Program-made: the position numbers and the translations under genes
Source of the DNA: Aquificaceae bacterium
GTDB taxonomy: Bacteria; Aquificota; Aquificia; Aquificales; Aquificaceae
DNA length: 15,416 nucleotides
Reading direction: 5' to 3'
Assembly: GCA_015492115.1 (NCBI GenBank)
Contig: WGFS01000120.1
Span: 1-15,416, forward strand
Shown: positions 1 through 6,798 of the stretch, in pieces
How positions within the stretch are numbered: the stretch's first letter is position 1
Layout of the letters: every line of letters starts with the position of its first letter
The notes under the pieces: generated by a model
What the model was told of the DNA's origin: nothing
Databases searched by the model: none
The model's input: the letters and a program-made list of their open reading frames with translations, nothing else

Positions 1-614
1 ACGTATATGAGTGCCCTTGAGTAACCCCCTCCGAGATACTTATTAAGTAAGTACTCAATACCCTCAAGCCCCCTGCCGTCCACACCCACAAAACCTATCG
101 TGTTTGAAGCGATGCTACCGTTCGGATATACCCTCGTGTACTCCTCCTGAATTCCGAGGTATCGGGAGTTCCCCGTTTCAACTATGAGCTTCCTTATCCT
201 CTCCTTGAGCGTCCTGTCTATCCGAGAAAGTATCTTTACCGGTCTCCTGGTACCCGAGTTTATCCTCTCCCTGATCTTCTCAGCCTTTACCCCAGTTATC
301 CTTGAAAGTTCCTCTATGAGCTTCTCTCTGTTTTTTAGCCTGCTGGTGTCCGGGTGGGCGTATATGGACAGCGTTGGTACGCTCAGGGCAAGCTCCCTGC
401 CGTTCGTATCCTTAATACTTCCCCTGTAGAGAGGCACTTTTATGGGAATTATCCTGTCAAATCCCCTCTCTATCTTTTCCGCAATCTCACTCTCTTTTGT
501 GACCTGAAGGTCAAGAACCCTCAGGAGAGAGAAGAGAAGGGTCAGGATGAAGAGAGCGAGGACGAGCCTCGCCTTAGCCTCAAACTTCCTGCTCCGCCCC
601 CAGCCCTGCTCCAC
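1..614 (-). CDS. ftsI: Penicillin-binding protein, FtsI/PBP3-like (N-terminal part; 3' end outside window)
   Basis: Septal peptidoglycan transpeptidase; only the first ~204 codons are present. The reading frame starts at a GTG (614) two codons after an in-frame TAG, so this is the only usable start nearby; no strong Shine-Dalgarno site precedes it. Seen: a basic N-terminus (VEQGWGRSRKFEAKARL), one transmembrane helix (about residues 17-36), then the PBP dimerisation domain with RGSIKDTNGRELALSVPT, which matches the FtsI pattern RG-I-D-(x)-GR-LA-SVP. Further on, YPNGSIASNTIGFVG and GRGLEGIEY are the usual FtsI/PBP2 signatures leading to the transpeptidase domain, which lies outside the window. 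It begins 11 bases after the radical SAM gene ends and is probably co-transcribed with it. FtsI is preferred over PBP2 (MrdA) on the motif wording, but the catalytic SxxK part is not visible. Confidence 0.82.
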   Translation of the reverse strand, partial: MEQGWGRSRKFEAKARLVLALFILTLLFSLLRVLDLQVTKESEIAEKIERGFDRIIPIKVPLYRGSIKDTNGRELALSVPTLSIYAHPDTSRLKNREKLIEELSRITGVKAEKIRERINSGTRRPVKILSRIDRTLKERIRKLIVETGNSRYLGIQEEYTRVYPNGSIASNTIGFVGVDGRGLEGIEYLLNKYLGGGYSRALIY

Positions 615-625
615 AGAAAACTATT

Positions 626-1741
626 TTACTGATACCTGAACACACTCGGATTCAGAACGTCCGGGTAGGCCTGTTCCATCTCGTAGTCAAAGAGCTGTCT
701 CCTTATCTTTCTCAGATCCTGTCTGTTGGGTTTGAAGGGATAGCTCTTTATATCGGAAACAGAGCTGTCCCCGAAGGGTCTGTTGCAGGCGACCTCTGTA
801 GTCTTACCCCTACACCCCGCGGTCATGAAGGGCTTTCCGCTCCAGAATATCTCCTCAAATACCTCTTCGGACACGCCCCAGTTAACTATCTGCCCTTTCT
901 CGTTAAACTCCATGTAATCGTATCTGGACAGCCCGTTGTCTATAAGGTACCTTGCCATCTGAACCCTTCTGTACTGAGGCGCTGGACAGGGTTTCTCTTT
1001 CTCCATTAAAGATCCTTCCTCGGGCCAGAAGGAGAAGAGGTGGGTTCTCGCTCCGAGATCCCTCACCCTCTGTATGGTCTCAACCATCTCCTGTTCTGTT
1101 TCTCCAAGACCAACTATCAGGTGACAACCCGCGTAACCATCTCCCATCACTTCAGCGCACCACTCAAGCACTTTCCAGTACGTATCCCACCTGTGAGGGC
1201 TGTTCATGGGTTTACCTCTCAGCTTGTCAAATATCTCCGGAGTCGCTGCATCAATGGCGACCGTCAGGGTGTCCGCACCGAGTTTCTTGTAGTCCTCAAT
1301 GTCCTCGTAGGTCTGACCGGTTGCATTCATGAGTATTGAAACGAAGAGCTGGTCTCCGAGCTCGTCAATTACCCTCTTGAGGACGTACTTGGTATCTCTT
1401 ATAGACCTGGGGTGGGTTATCTGCGATATGCAGAGACGTTCCGCATGACCCACTTCTTTGGTCCTCTCTATTATGTCGTCAAGCTTAACTGTGGGCCACT
1501 CAACCCTTATGAAGTTCTTCTTTGAGTACTCCATATCCCTCGCCTTCTGAAGCCCGCAGTAGGCACAGGTCGCGTGACAACCGGAGGGGTAGGTTAGAAG
1601 AGTGTTTATACAGCTCAGCCTTGTGTTTCTATAGAATTGACCCGGTATCAAACCGAGGGTCATCGCTGCAGCCCAGCTTATCTGAAGGTATTCAGGACTT
1701 TCCTTCTGCGCGGTCAGGTTCTCAAGAGCAACTCTATTCAT
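626..1741 (-). CDS. Radical SAM protein, biotin-synthase-like; possible LipS-type lipoyl synthase
   Basis: A 371-residue radical SAM enzyme. The start is ATG 1741, preceded by GGAGGT at 7 bases spacing; a GTG five codons upstream is possible but would lie on the ribosome site. The SAM-cluster motif CHATCAYC (C55, C59, C62) is a CxxxCxxC and sits about 50 residues in, as in biotin synthase/lipoyl synthase relatives. A lone C44 and a C-terminal pair C310/C319 (GCRGKTTEVACNRPFGD), followed by SSVS (326-329), could ligate an auxiliary iron-sulfur cluster; LipA also combines cysteines with a C-terminal serine. From established knowledge, some archaea and sulfur-oxidising bacteria use two biotin-synthase-like proteins, LipS1 and LipS2, to make lipoate; calling this one of them is inference. 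The radical SAM assignment is firm, the substrate is not. Its neighbours (ftsI, a beta-barrel gene) do not help. Confidence 0.8.
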   Translation of the reverse strand: MNRVALENLTAQKESPEYLQISWAAAMTLGLIPGQFYRNTRLSCINTLLTYPSGCHATCAYCGLQKARDMEYSKKNFIRVEWPTVKLDDIIERTKEVGHAERLCISQITHPRSIRDTKYVLKRVIDELGDQLFVSILMNATGQTYEDIEDYKKLGADTLTVAIDAATPEIFDKLRGKPMNSPHRWDTYWKVLEWCAEVMGDGYAGCHLIVGLGETEQEMVETIQRVRDLGARTHLFSFWPEEGSLMEKEKPCPAPQYRRVQMARYLIDNGLSRYDYMEFNEKGQIVNWGVSEEVFEEIFWSGKPFMTAGCRGKTTEVACNRPFGDSSVSDIKSYPFKPNRQDLRKIRRQLFDYEMEQAYPDVLNPSVFRYQ

Positions 1742-1775
1742 ATCCTTAACCTCCACAGTCGTATAACTCCGTGTA

Positions 1776-1800
1776 ATTATACTACGGCAAGGTCAGAATC
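1776..1800 (-). promoter_or_regulatory. Possible promoter for the radical SAM gene
   Basis: A perfect TATAAT reads leftward at 1776-1781, in the 51-base gap between the beta-barrel stop and the ATG at 1741, giving a leader of about 28 bases. The best -35 candidate, a TTGCCA just upstream inside the end of the beta-barrel gene, is 19 bases away, which is long. A separate transcript for the radical SAM gene and ftsI is plausible but weakly supported. Confidence 0.35.
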
Positions 1801-2359
1801 TGGCAAACAGGCTCAGGGTAACCGCATCAACCGACTTAACGGAACTTGTGTTCACAGCCTTGTACTTGTATTCAAGACCCGCTCCAAACTTACTCACAGT
1901 CAGCTGTGCACCCACGAAAGCCTGAGCTCCCCCTCCAGTCTCGTCACCCACCGTTCCCACCGGTGTCCCCGTATTAGGGTCTTTTGCATCAAGCCCGAAC
2001 CTGTTTGAGGATATACCAGCTCCTCCATAGAGCTCCACAACCGGGGACACATCAAGTATAGCCTTGGCATTAACCTCAAGGGTTGTATAGGTCAGATCCA
2101 CAGTACACCTTCCATAACCAACACAGTAGAAGGTACCTACGTTCTTCTTCCCATACCCTATCTCCACGTTGGGTCCCACACTGAGGACAGGAGTAACGGG
2201 AAACATATACTCACCGTAAACAGCGAGATACCCTTCAAGGGTCGTGCTGTCGTTACCGCCCTCCCAGTTTATACGGGCGTTCCCAAGCTTCACACCGAGC
2301 TCAATGGCATACAGCTGTGAGGATGTCAGAAGGAGTCCTACCAGAAGAGCTTTCTTCAT
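1793..2359 (-). CDS. Small outer-membrane beta-barrel protein
   Basis: A 188-residue exported protein. It has a typical signal peptide (MKKALLVGLLLTSSQLYA, cleavage about residue 18), alternating hydrophobic/polar strands rich in Gly, Tyr and Val, and a C-terminal phenylalanine (VTLSLFARF), the standard signal for assembly of outer-membrane beta-barrels by BamA. Size fits an 8-stranded barrel of the OmpA/OmpW/OprF-like class, but no specific family is recognised. Two cysteines (FYCVGYGRC) may pair in an extracellular loop. Start ATG 2359 has GGGAGG 5 bases upstream. It follows the LPP20-like lipoprotein gene by 15 bases, so it is likely the last gene of the envelope operon and may be an outer-membrane partner of the CsgG-like/lectin proteins. 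Confidence 0.7.
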   Translation of the reverse strand: MKKALLVGLLLTSSQLYAIELGVKLGNARINWEGGNDSTTLEGYLAVYGEYMFPVTPVLSVGPNVEIGYGKKNVGTFYCVGYGRCTVDLTYTTLEVNAKAILDVSPVVELYGGAGISSNRFGLDAKDPNTGTPVGTVGDETGGGAQAFVGAQLTVSKFGAGLEYKYKAVNTSSVKSVDAVTLSLFARF

Positions 2360-2374
2360 GTCTACCTCCCTGTA

Positions 2375-2998
2375 TTATTTTTTTAAAACCACCCACACGT
2401 ACAGGTCTCCCGTCTTGGGATCGATCCACTCGTCCTCAATAACCGCATTCTTTATAAGCATAGCCCTGACTTCCTGTTCCGAGTAAGAGCTGAACTTCTT
2501 TTTATAGTACTGAAGCGTCTTCGTATCTACGTTTATTTCAACCTTCGTGATCTCGGTCTTCACTATCAGTTCTATCTGCTTTGCCAGATCGGCGAGGGCT
2601 ATCTGTTTTGCCAGTCTTTTTTGTTCAGCGTAGCCTTTACCGGGTATCTTTTTAGCTATCCCAACACCTCCCAAGACGCCCCCGTAGTTTGGATTGCTTA
2701 CCCAGACCGGTAGTCCGTTAACTATAGGATATTTGGTTTTCGGAACGCTCCTCTTGGCAAGCTTCACGGGATACTTTCTGTACTGAGGTTTTGGCTCCTT
2801 CACAGCAGGCTGTGTTCCCTCTTCAAGGGTGAGCTCCTTTGCTGGCTTGGTCGCCTCCACATCAAGCTCCCTGAACGCCTTCTCAGCCTTCTGAAGTTGT
2901 TCTTCCTTTGATGGTGGTGGGGTCCTCTTTATGCTCTCCGCCTTCTGACCGCAAGAGAGAAGGAAAAGAACAAAGAGGAGGGGCAACAGCGTTCTCAT
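2375..2998 (-). CDS. LPP20-like lipoprotein (FlgP-like)
   Basis: A 207-residue predicted lipoprotein. The start at ATG 2998 is chosen over a TTG/ATG-type extension to 3028 because AAGGAGGAG lies just upstream and because the lipoprotein signal MRTLLPLLFVLFLLSC then ends at C16 (LLSC lipobox). After a charged Pro/Lys/Glu-rich linker (about 20-85) comes a C-terminal domain with GVGIAKKI and AEQKRLAKQIALADLAKQI, and an ending IEDEWIDPKTGDLYVWVVL. This is the LPP20 pattern (G-x-G, an Ala-rich helix, then a D-G-x-x-Y-V-W-V strand). In Vibrio the LPP20 lipoprotein FlgP forms part of an outer-membrane ring with FlgO and FlgT. It begins 10 bases after the lectin/FlgT_N-like gene, within the same operon. 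Family assignment is from motif recognition only. Confidence 0.68.
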   Translation of the reverse strand: MRTLLPLLFVLFLLSCGQKAESIKRTPPPSKEEQLQKAEKAFRELDVEATKPAKELTLEEGTQPAVKEPKPQYRKYPVKLAKRSVPKTKYPIVNGLPVWVSNPNYGGVLGGVGIAKKIPGKGYAEQKRLAKQIALADLAKQIELIVKTEITKVEINVDTKTLQYYKKKFSSYSEQEVRAMLIKNAVIEDEWIDPKTGDLYVWVVLKK

Positions 2999-3001
2999 TA
3001 T

Positions 3002-3010
3002 CTCCTCCTT
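3002..3010 (-). promoter_or_regulatory. Strong ribosome binding site fixing the LPP20-like start
   Basis: AAGGAGGAG on the minus strand, 3 bases from the ATG at 2998. It overlaps the stop codon of the upstream gene, implying translational coupling, and argues against the 10-codon longer reading frame. Confidence 0.75.
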
Positions 3011-4742
3011 ACAAGAGCTCCGCCTCAACCTCTGTTGGCGAGAAGCGTATGAGCTTGAGCTCCGGCATCCTCTCTATGGCGTTCGCGAGGTAAACGGTGT
3101 TCTCAAGGTAATTGACTCTGAACTTACCGAGCCCGAGATCCTCTACCGATTGAACCCATGGGACTCTCTGGAGCTTATCCTTTATGGCAAAGTTCTGTCT
3201 CGTGCTCCTAACACCCCTCACAACAACAGTTACGACCTTCCTCTTGGAAGCCATGTATTTCTCAAGCTTGCCCATTATGTCAGACCCGAGCCTCTTTGCA
3301 AGAGCTTCCATAGCCCTGTACTGGGCGTCCCTGAGGTTAGGTGCTCTACCCAGTGCGGAGAGGGAACCAGAAGCCACTATCCTCAGCCCCTGATTGTCCC
3401 TTGCCAGGAGGTAGTAGTTGAGCCTCGCTGTAACAACGTTGAAGGTCGCCCTTATCCCGTATCCTATGTCCTGTCCCGTCTTTGTGGAAGGGATGAGCTC
3501 AACCTTTCCCACGACCATTGCACCTGAGAGCACACGGGACATGTAAGCTCTGAGAGCTATGAACCTCCTCTGGGCGATTATGTTCTCTATGTCGTAGGGG
3601 TTCACGTTGGGGTTGCCTGCGAAGTCGTAAACCTTAAAGCCCTGCTGGTTCAGTATGTTGACGAGCTCAGTGGTCACAGGGTTCATCTCGTCAAGCTCAA
3701 CCACATCGGGCTTCTTGGTAACTATTATCACGCTGAAAGCTGTATCCCTTGATATGAAGCTCAGAGCTTTCTCAGCCTCCTTGGGGTACACGCATCCTTT
3801 TACCTTAACCCTGACCATGTCAGCGAAGTTTTCTTCTTTCAGAACCTTGAGGTTCCTTATAAAACCTCCCACCTCGTTCTTTATAACCTCATCAAGGAGT
3901 CTGAAGTTCTGTACTATCGTTTTGACGCTCGTGGTCACGCCGAGAGCCTTCTCTATAGCATCCCACTTCGCCCTTGCGAGTGCCTCCATCTTGGCGGAAG
4001 CACGATCTCCGCCTATAACGGAAGCCTCTCCTACACCAACGGACTCTATGCACTTAGTTCTCCCGGTGGTCTTTCCTGTCTGAGTCTTTATAACCGGGGG
4101 AGGAAGTTGGGTCCTTGGCATGGGAGGTGGTGTCACCGCAGGGGTGGGAGGCGGGGGAGGTGCTTGAGTCTTGGTGGAAGGTGCAGATGCTACGCTATTT
4201 CTATCTGTTGGTGCTTTAGCAACCGCTCCAGCTCTGCAAACCACAGCGGCATAGCTCTCGTTCATATTGGCATCGTTCCACCAGCCGTCGGGTCTCCCTG
4301 CACGGGCAAGCTCAATGGCTCCGTAGTTCTCAGAGGTTCCACCGTTGGGTTCCCCGGGTCCAAAGTTTACATAGTCTAAAGGTGTTCCGTCAACCCACCT
4401 CCAGTTACCTTCGCTTCCCTCATCGGTAAGTCCGATCCACGCACCGTGCCACACTCCACTCTGCCATACAACACCCCTCAGAAGAGAGAGTATCTTCATA
4501 TTCTCATCAAGGCTGTGTATGGACGCTATCCGCATACCGTTTGACCTGCACACGTCCACAGCCTGAGCCCAGCTGATAGCCCGTGGAAGAACTATAAGAG
4601 TAAAGGGAGGGTTATCAAGGCGGGTAAGCTCCGCAGGAGGAGGTTGCGGATACATGTTGCCCATATGCCCCGGGGGCATAAAGGGTGGTTGAGAGTAGGC
4701 TATACCCAGAAAGAAAAAGAGTAGAGCGGTTAAAAAACCCAT
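3009..4742 (-). CDS. Secreted C-type lectin-domain protein with FlgT_N-like domain
   Basis: A 577-residue exported protein. Signal peptide 1-17 (MGFLTALLFFFLGIAYS). Residues about 46-170 form a C-type lectin-like domain: WIGLTD (102-107), NWRWVDGTP, EPN (131-133), GWWND (153-157) and a paired C65/C169. EPN plus WND are the calcium-site-2 motifs of mannose-type sugar-binding C-type lectins. A Pro-rich linker follows (about 194-217). Residues about 230-320 (ESVGVGEASVIGGDRASAK, an Ala-rich helix, GGFIRNLKVLKEE, VRVKVKGCV) match the N-terminal domain of the Vibrio H-ring protein FlgT. The middle (about 335-495) looks like a TolB/CsgG-type alpha-beta domain; the last ~75 residues are a small alpha-beta domain not recognised. 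ATG 4742 has GGGAGG 6 bases upstream. It starts 12 bases after the CsgG-like gene. Domains are clear; cellular role is inferred. Confidence 0.75.
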   Translation of the reverse strand: MGFLTALLFFFLGIAYSQPPFMPPGHMGNMYPQPPPAELTRLDNPPFTLIVLPRAISWAQAVDVCRSNGMRIASIHSLDENMKILSLLRGVVWQSGVWHGAWIGLTDEGSEGNWRWVDGTPLDYVNFGPGEPNGGTSENYGAIELARAGRPDGWWNDANMNESYAAVVCRAGAVAKAPTDRNSVASAPSTKTQAPPPPPTPAVTPPPMPRTQLPPPVIKTQTGKTTGRTKCIESVGVGEASVIGGDRASAKMEALARAKWDAIEKALGVTTSVKTIVQNFRLLDEVIKNEVGGFIRNLKVLKEENFADMVRVKVKGCVYPKEAEKALSFISRDTAFSVIIVTKKPDVVELDEMNPVTTELVNILNQQGFKVYDFAGNPNVNPYDIENIIAQRRFIALRAYMSRVLSGAMVVGKVELIPSTKTGQDIGYGIRATFNVVTARLNYYLLARDNQGLRIVASGSLSALGRAPNLRDAQYRAMEALAKRLGSDIMGKLEKYMASKRKVVTVVVRGVRSTRQNFAIKDKLQRVPWVQSVEDLGLGKFRVNYLENTVYLANAIERMPELKLIRFSPTEVEAELL

Positions 4743-4754
4743 ACCAAACCTCCC

Positions 4755-5978
4755 TCAGAAAAGCTTGTTCAGTCCGCTTCCTCCCTCAAGAGGCTTTCTT
4801 TCAACAACCTGTCCGAGCTTGACCCTCATTATCTGGTTCTTTTCTCCCTTTACCACAGTCCAAGCCTTGTCAGGTTGTATCTGCGTAGATACCACGAGGG
4901 TTACGGGGAGCTTGATCTGGTCGCAGGTAGTCTTGCCGGTTATGGGATCCTGAATCGCCTGGAAGTCTATAACAAAGAACTCCTGCCCTTCCTTCACACC
5001 GTTCTTTGAACCAACGTTTATCAGAGCATATCTTGACTTCTTGTCAGGCGCTGTTCTGAGCTGGATTATGTAGCCCCTGAGGGGAAAGAGTTTTGACAGA
5101 TCAGGTCTTATGTCTTCAAGTGCTTCCTGAGCAGCCTTCTTTGCACCACCTATTATGGAGTCAAAGTTGAAGGTCGGCGTCTTCCCCAGAACCTCTCTTC
5201 CGGAGACGGTTTTTGTAAGCACGACCTCACCAGTCTCTGTATCTATAACCTTCACAACTATATCAACGGTAAGGTTCCAGCCTTCCTGTGTTGATGCTCC
5301 AACCGCAAGGGCGGTCCCCAGAAGCCCCAGGTTCTGAGAAAGCCCCCTCTTGGCACCCTCTCCGATCTCAACCCACTTCAGGTTTATGTTGTTAACCGCA
5401 CCTGTGACTATGTACTTAACACCTGCAAGGCGCCCTATCTGAACAGCTGTATTGGGATCAACGAGACCGGACATCTGGAACTTCTGCTCCTGGAGGACTT
5501 TCTGAAGGTCCCTTCTGGTAAATATCCTCATGCCTCCTATGTTTGATAGCTCGCTCACAACCGCCTCAGCTATGCTCTCACCGAGCTTTGCGTTCACATC
5601 CCTTGAAACGGTCTGAGCCTGTCTTCTCCAGTCTGTTCTGGATGCGCTTGCCCCAACGTGTCCAACCCCGATACCGGCGGGACCGGCGGTAACCCCCCAC
5701 ACTCCTCCGTGAACTTCCTTTCTTGTCGTCGTACCCGCAGCCTGAGACTGAATGACCTTTGCCAGGTCAAAGGTGGTGTTGTTTGCGAAGTCAATAACCG
5801 CTACTCTCGGTATAACGTTCTGGTAAGCTATCCTGCATGCGTCTGGAACCTCAACCCTTACCCTGTCCGCAGGTGTTATCGGGTAGGCGGTTGGGTCTAT
5901 AGAGGGTGTCTTCGTTCCACAGGCGAACAAAAGAGGCAGAACTCCCAAAGAGGTTACCACATACTTCTTATTAAACAT
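4755..5978 (-). CDS. CsgG-family outer-membrane lipoprotein with FlgT_C-like tail
   Basis: A 407-residue lipoprotein and first gene of the envelope operon. Start ATG 5978 is preferred over a longer frame beginning at 6011, since AGGAGGGG lies just upstream and the lipobox LFAC then falls at C20. The CsgG-like part runs from VAVIDFANNT (about residue 58) through GESIAEAVVSEL, MRIFTRRDLQKVLQEQK, AGVKYIVTGAV and a strand pair ending ...TGEVVLTKTVSG; these are the standard CsgG/HfaB motifs. CsgG forms the outer-membrane export pore for curli. The C-terminal ~100 residues (RGYIIQL, ALINVGSKNGVKEGQEFFVID) resemble the C-terminal SH3-like domain of FlgT (Gly-rich ID-GS-x-x-G-x-x-x-G-x-x-F). No curlin (CsgA) repeats are encoded nearby, so the curli role is not supported; a ring or channel working with the lectin protein is the better inference. 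Confidence 0.82.
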   Translation of the reverse strand: MFNKKYVVTSLGVLPLLFACGTKTPSIDPTAYPITPADRVRVEVPDACRIAYQNVIPRVAVIDFANNTTFDLAKVIQSQAAGTTTRKEVHGGVWGVTAGPAGIGVGHVGASASRTDWRRQAQTVSRDVNAKLGESIAEAVVSELSNIGGMRIFTRRDLQKVLQEQKFQMSGLVDPNTAVQIGRLAGVKYIVTGAVNNINLKWVEIGEGAKRGLSQNLGLLGTALAVGASTQEGWNLTVDIVVKVIDTETGEVVLTKTVSGREVLGKTPTFNFDSIIGGAKKAAQEALEDIRPDLSKLFPLRGYIIQLRTAPDKKSRYALINVGSKNGVKEGQEFFVIDFQAIQDPITGKTTCDQIKLPVTLVVSTQIQPDKAWTVVKGEKNQIMRVKLGQVVERKPLEGGSGLNKLF

Positions 5979-5983
5979 TTTTA

Positions 5984-5991
5984 CCCCTCCT
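5984..5991 (-). promoter_or_regulatory. Ribosome binding site fixing the CsgG-like start
   Basis: AGGAGGGG on the minus strand, 5 bases from ATG 5978. The alternative upstream ATG overlaps the -10 element of the proposed promoter, so it would not be in the transcript. Confidence 0.7.
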
Positions 5992-6004
5992 GTACGTTTT
6001 CTAC

Positions 6005-6034
6005 TTTTCATTTTAACCCACCTCTATGTATATT
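6005..6034 (+). promoter_or_regulatory. Possible promoter of the alkyltransferase gene
   Basis: Rightward TATATT (6029-6034) with a weak -35, TTTTCA (6005-6010), at 18 bases spacing. It overlaps the opposing operon promoter, so the two may compete. A start of transcription near 6041 would favour translation from the GTG at 6061. Confidence 0.3.
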
Positions 6035-6037
6035 CAA
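6010..6037 (-). promoter_or_regulatory. Sigma-70-type promoter of the CsgG/lectin operon
   Basis: On the minus strand, TTGAAT (6032-6037) and TAAAAT (6010-6015) are separated by 16 bases, giving a transcript start around 6003 and a leader of about 25 bases containing the AGGAGGGG site. The match is 4-5 of 6 at each box; unproven but well placed. Confidence 0.5.
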
Positions 6038-6060
6038 TTTCAGATGTGGAAGAGTGTAAG

Positions 6061-6504
6061 GTGAAAATTACCCATAACCTGATGCTGGGGATAACCATGG
6101 CGGAGGGTTCCAGAATAATCAGCTCAAGGCTCCTGAAGTGTGGTTCTAACCCTTTAAAGGCTCCCCCTTCAGTTCTTGAGAGGTTCTCCCAGTATCTCAG
6201 CGGTAAAGGGGACGTGGAGTTCAAACTTGAAGAGCTAAATCTTGAAGGCTACAGGGAAGAAGTGATAAAGGTGTTCAGCTTTCTGAAGAGGAACGTACCT
6301 CCCGGTAAGGTAACGACATACGGTGAGATCGGGAGGGTTCTCGGTCTGCATCCGAGGTTCATAGGCTACTGTCTGAGCATAAACAGGTTTCCTCTGATAA
6401 TACCCTGCCACAGGGTGGTTTCAAAAACCGGGCTGGGAGGTTTCTCGTACGGGCTTGATATGAAGAGAGAGCTACTGGAGTTTGAGAGAGAGCTATTCGG
6501 ATAG
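6061..6504 (+). CDS. ogt: O6-alkylguanine-DNA alkyltransferase (methylated-DNA-cysteine methyltransferase)
   Basis: DNA repair protein that moves an alkyl group from O6-alkylguanine to its own cysteine. The C-terminal domain has PPGKVTTYGEIGRVLG, an arginine-finger region HPRFIGYC and the active-site motif IPCHRVV with C116 (147-residue numbering), then GLGGFSYG. The usual NPxP before the active site is altered to NRFP. The N-terminal domain is short and divergent. Two GTG starts are possible: 6046 (152 residues) and 6061 (147 residues); 6061 is chosen because GGAAGAG sits about 6-8 bases upstream and because the proposed promoter would start at about 6041. It is the only plus-strand gene fully inside the window and its stop overlaps the end of the ModE-like gene by 12 bases tail-to-tail. 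The symbol ogt is generic for the family. Confidence 0.88.
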   Translation: MKITHNLMLGITMAEGSRIISSRLLKCGSNPLKAPPSVLERFSQYLSGKGDVEFKLEELNLEGYREEVIKVFSFLKRNVPPGKVTTYGEIGRVLGLHPRFIGYCLSINRFPLIIPCHRVVSKTGLGGFSYGLDMKRELLEFERELFG

Positions 6505-6798
6505 TTTTTCAGCCAGATTCGTAAACTTCTCAAGGACCCTTTCGTACTCCTCTACCAGGCGCTTACCCCTCTCGGTGAGCTTAGAGCCTCCCCTCCTTCT
6601 CCTCTCCACCACAGGACACCCGAGCCTTTCTTCCAAGGTCTTGATCTGACTGTGAGCTCTCTTGTAGCTGATGCCCAGCTTTCTGGACGCTCTTAGTATT
6701 GATCCCACACTGTCTATCTCTTTTAAAAGACGGTACTTGCCCTCGCTGATTATGGGCTCCCCTTCCTTCTCAAGCCATACTTTGAACTTTACCTTCAA
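6493..6798 (-). CDS. ModE-type winged-helix DNA-binding protein (no molybdate domain)
   Basis: A 101-residue protein matching the N-terminal DNA-binding domain of ModE: SEGKYRLLKEIDSVGSILRASRKLGISYKRAHSQIKTLEERLG (given here only as landmarks: the HTH spans about residues 28-62), followed by the wing PVVERRRRGGSKLTERGKRLVEEY. Full ModE is about 260 residues with two molybdate-binding (TOBE) domains; these are absent, as in several small ModE-like regulators. Translation appears to start at TTG 6798, which overlaps the YggS stop (TTGA); GGTGA lies 6 bases upstream and no downstream Met is available before the domain. It is the last gene of the nir operon. A role linking molybdate-dependent nitrate reduction with nitrite reduction is attractive but is inference. 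Confidence 0.75.
   Translation of the reverse strand: MKVKFKVWLEKEGEPIISEGKYRLLKEIDSVGSILRASRKLGISYKRAHSQIKTLEERLGCPVVERRRRGGSKLTERGKRLVEEYERVLEKFTNLAEKLSE

Noticed and set aside
952..1339. Plus-strand open frames of about 100-126 codons opposite the radical SAM gene
   Set aside because: They lie antisense to a gene with clear family motifs, have no ribosome site or recognisable domain, and show shadow-frame composition.
4755..5978. Curli biogenesis locus (csgG as part of a csg operon)
   Set aside because: No CsgA/CsgB curlin repeats, CsgE or CsgF proteins are encoded beside it; the neighbours resemble FlgT/FlgP-type and lectin proteins instead.
5979..6011. Longer N-terminus of the CsgG-like protein starting at the upstream ATG (6011)
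   Set aside because: That ATG overlaps the proposed -10 box, lacks a ribosome site, and would push the lipoprotein signal away from the N-terminus.
6488..6509. Possible small hairpin formed by the two overlapping stop codons followed by T5 as a rho-independent terminator for the alkyltransferase gene
   Set aside because: Only four Watson-Crick pairs (CTAT/ATAG) extended by A-U and G-U pairs; far too weak for a thermophile, so not annotated.
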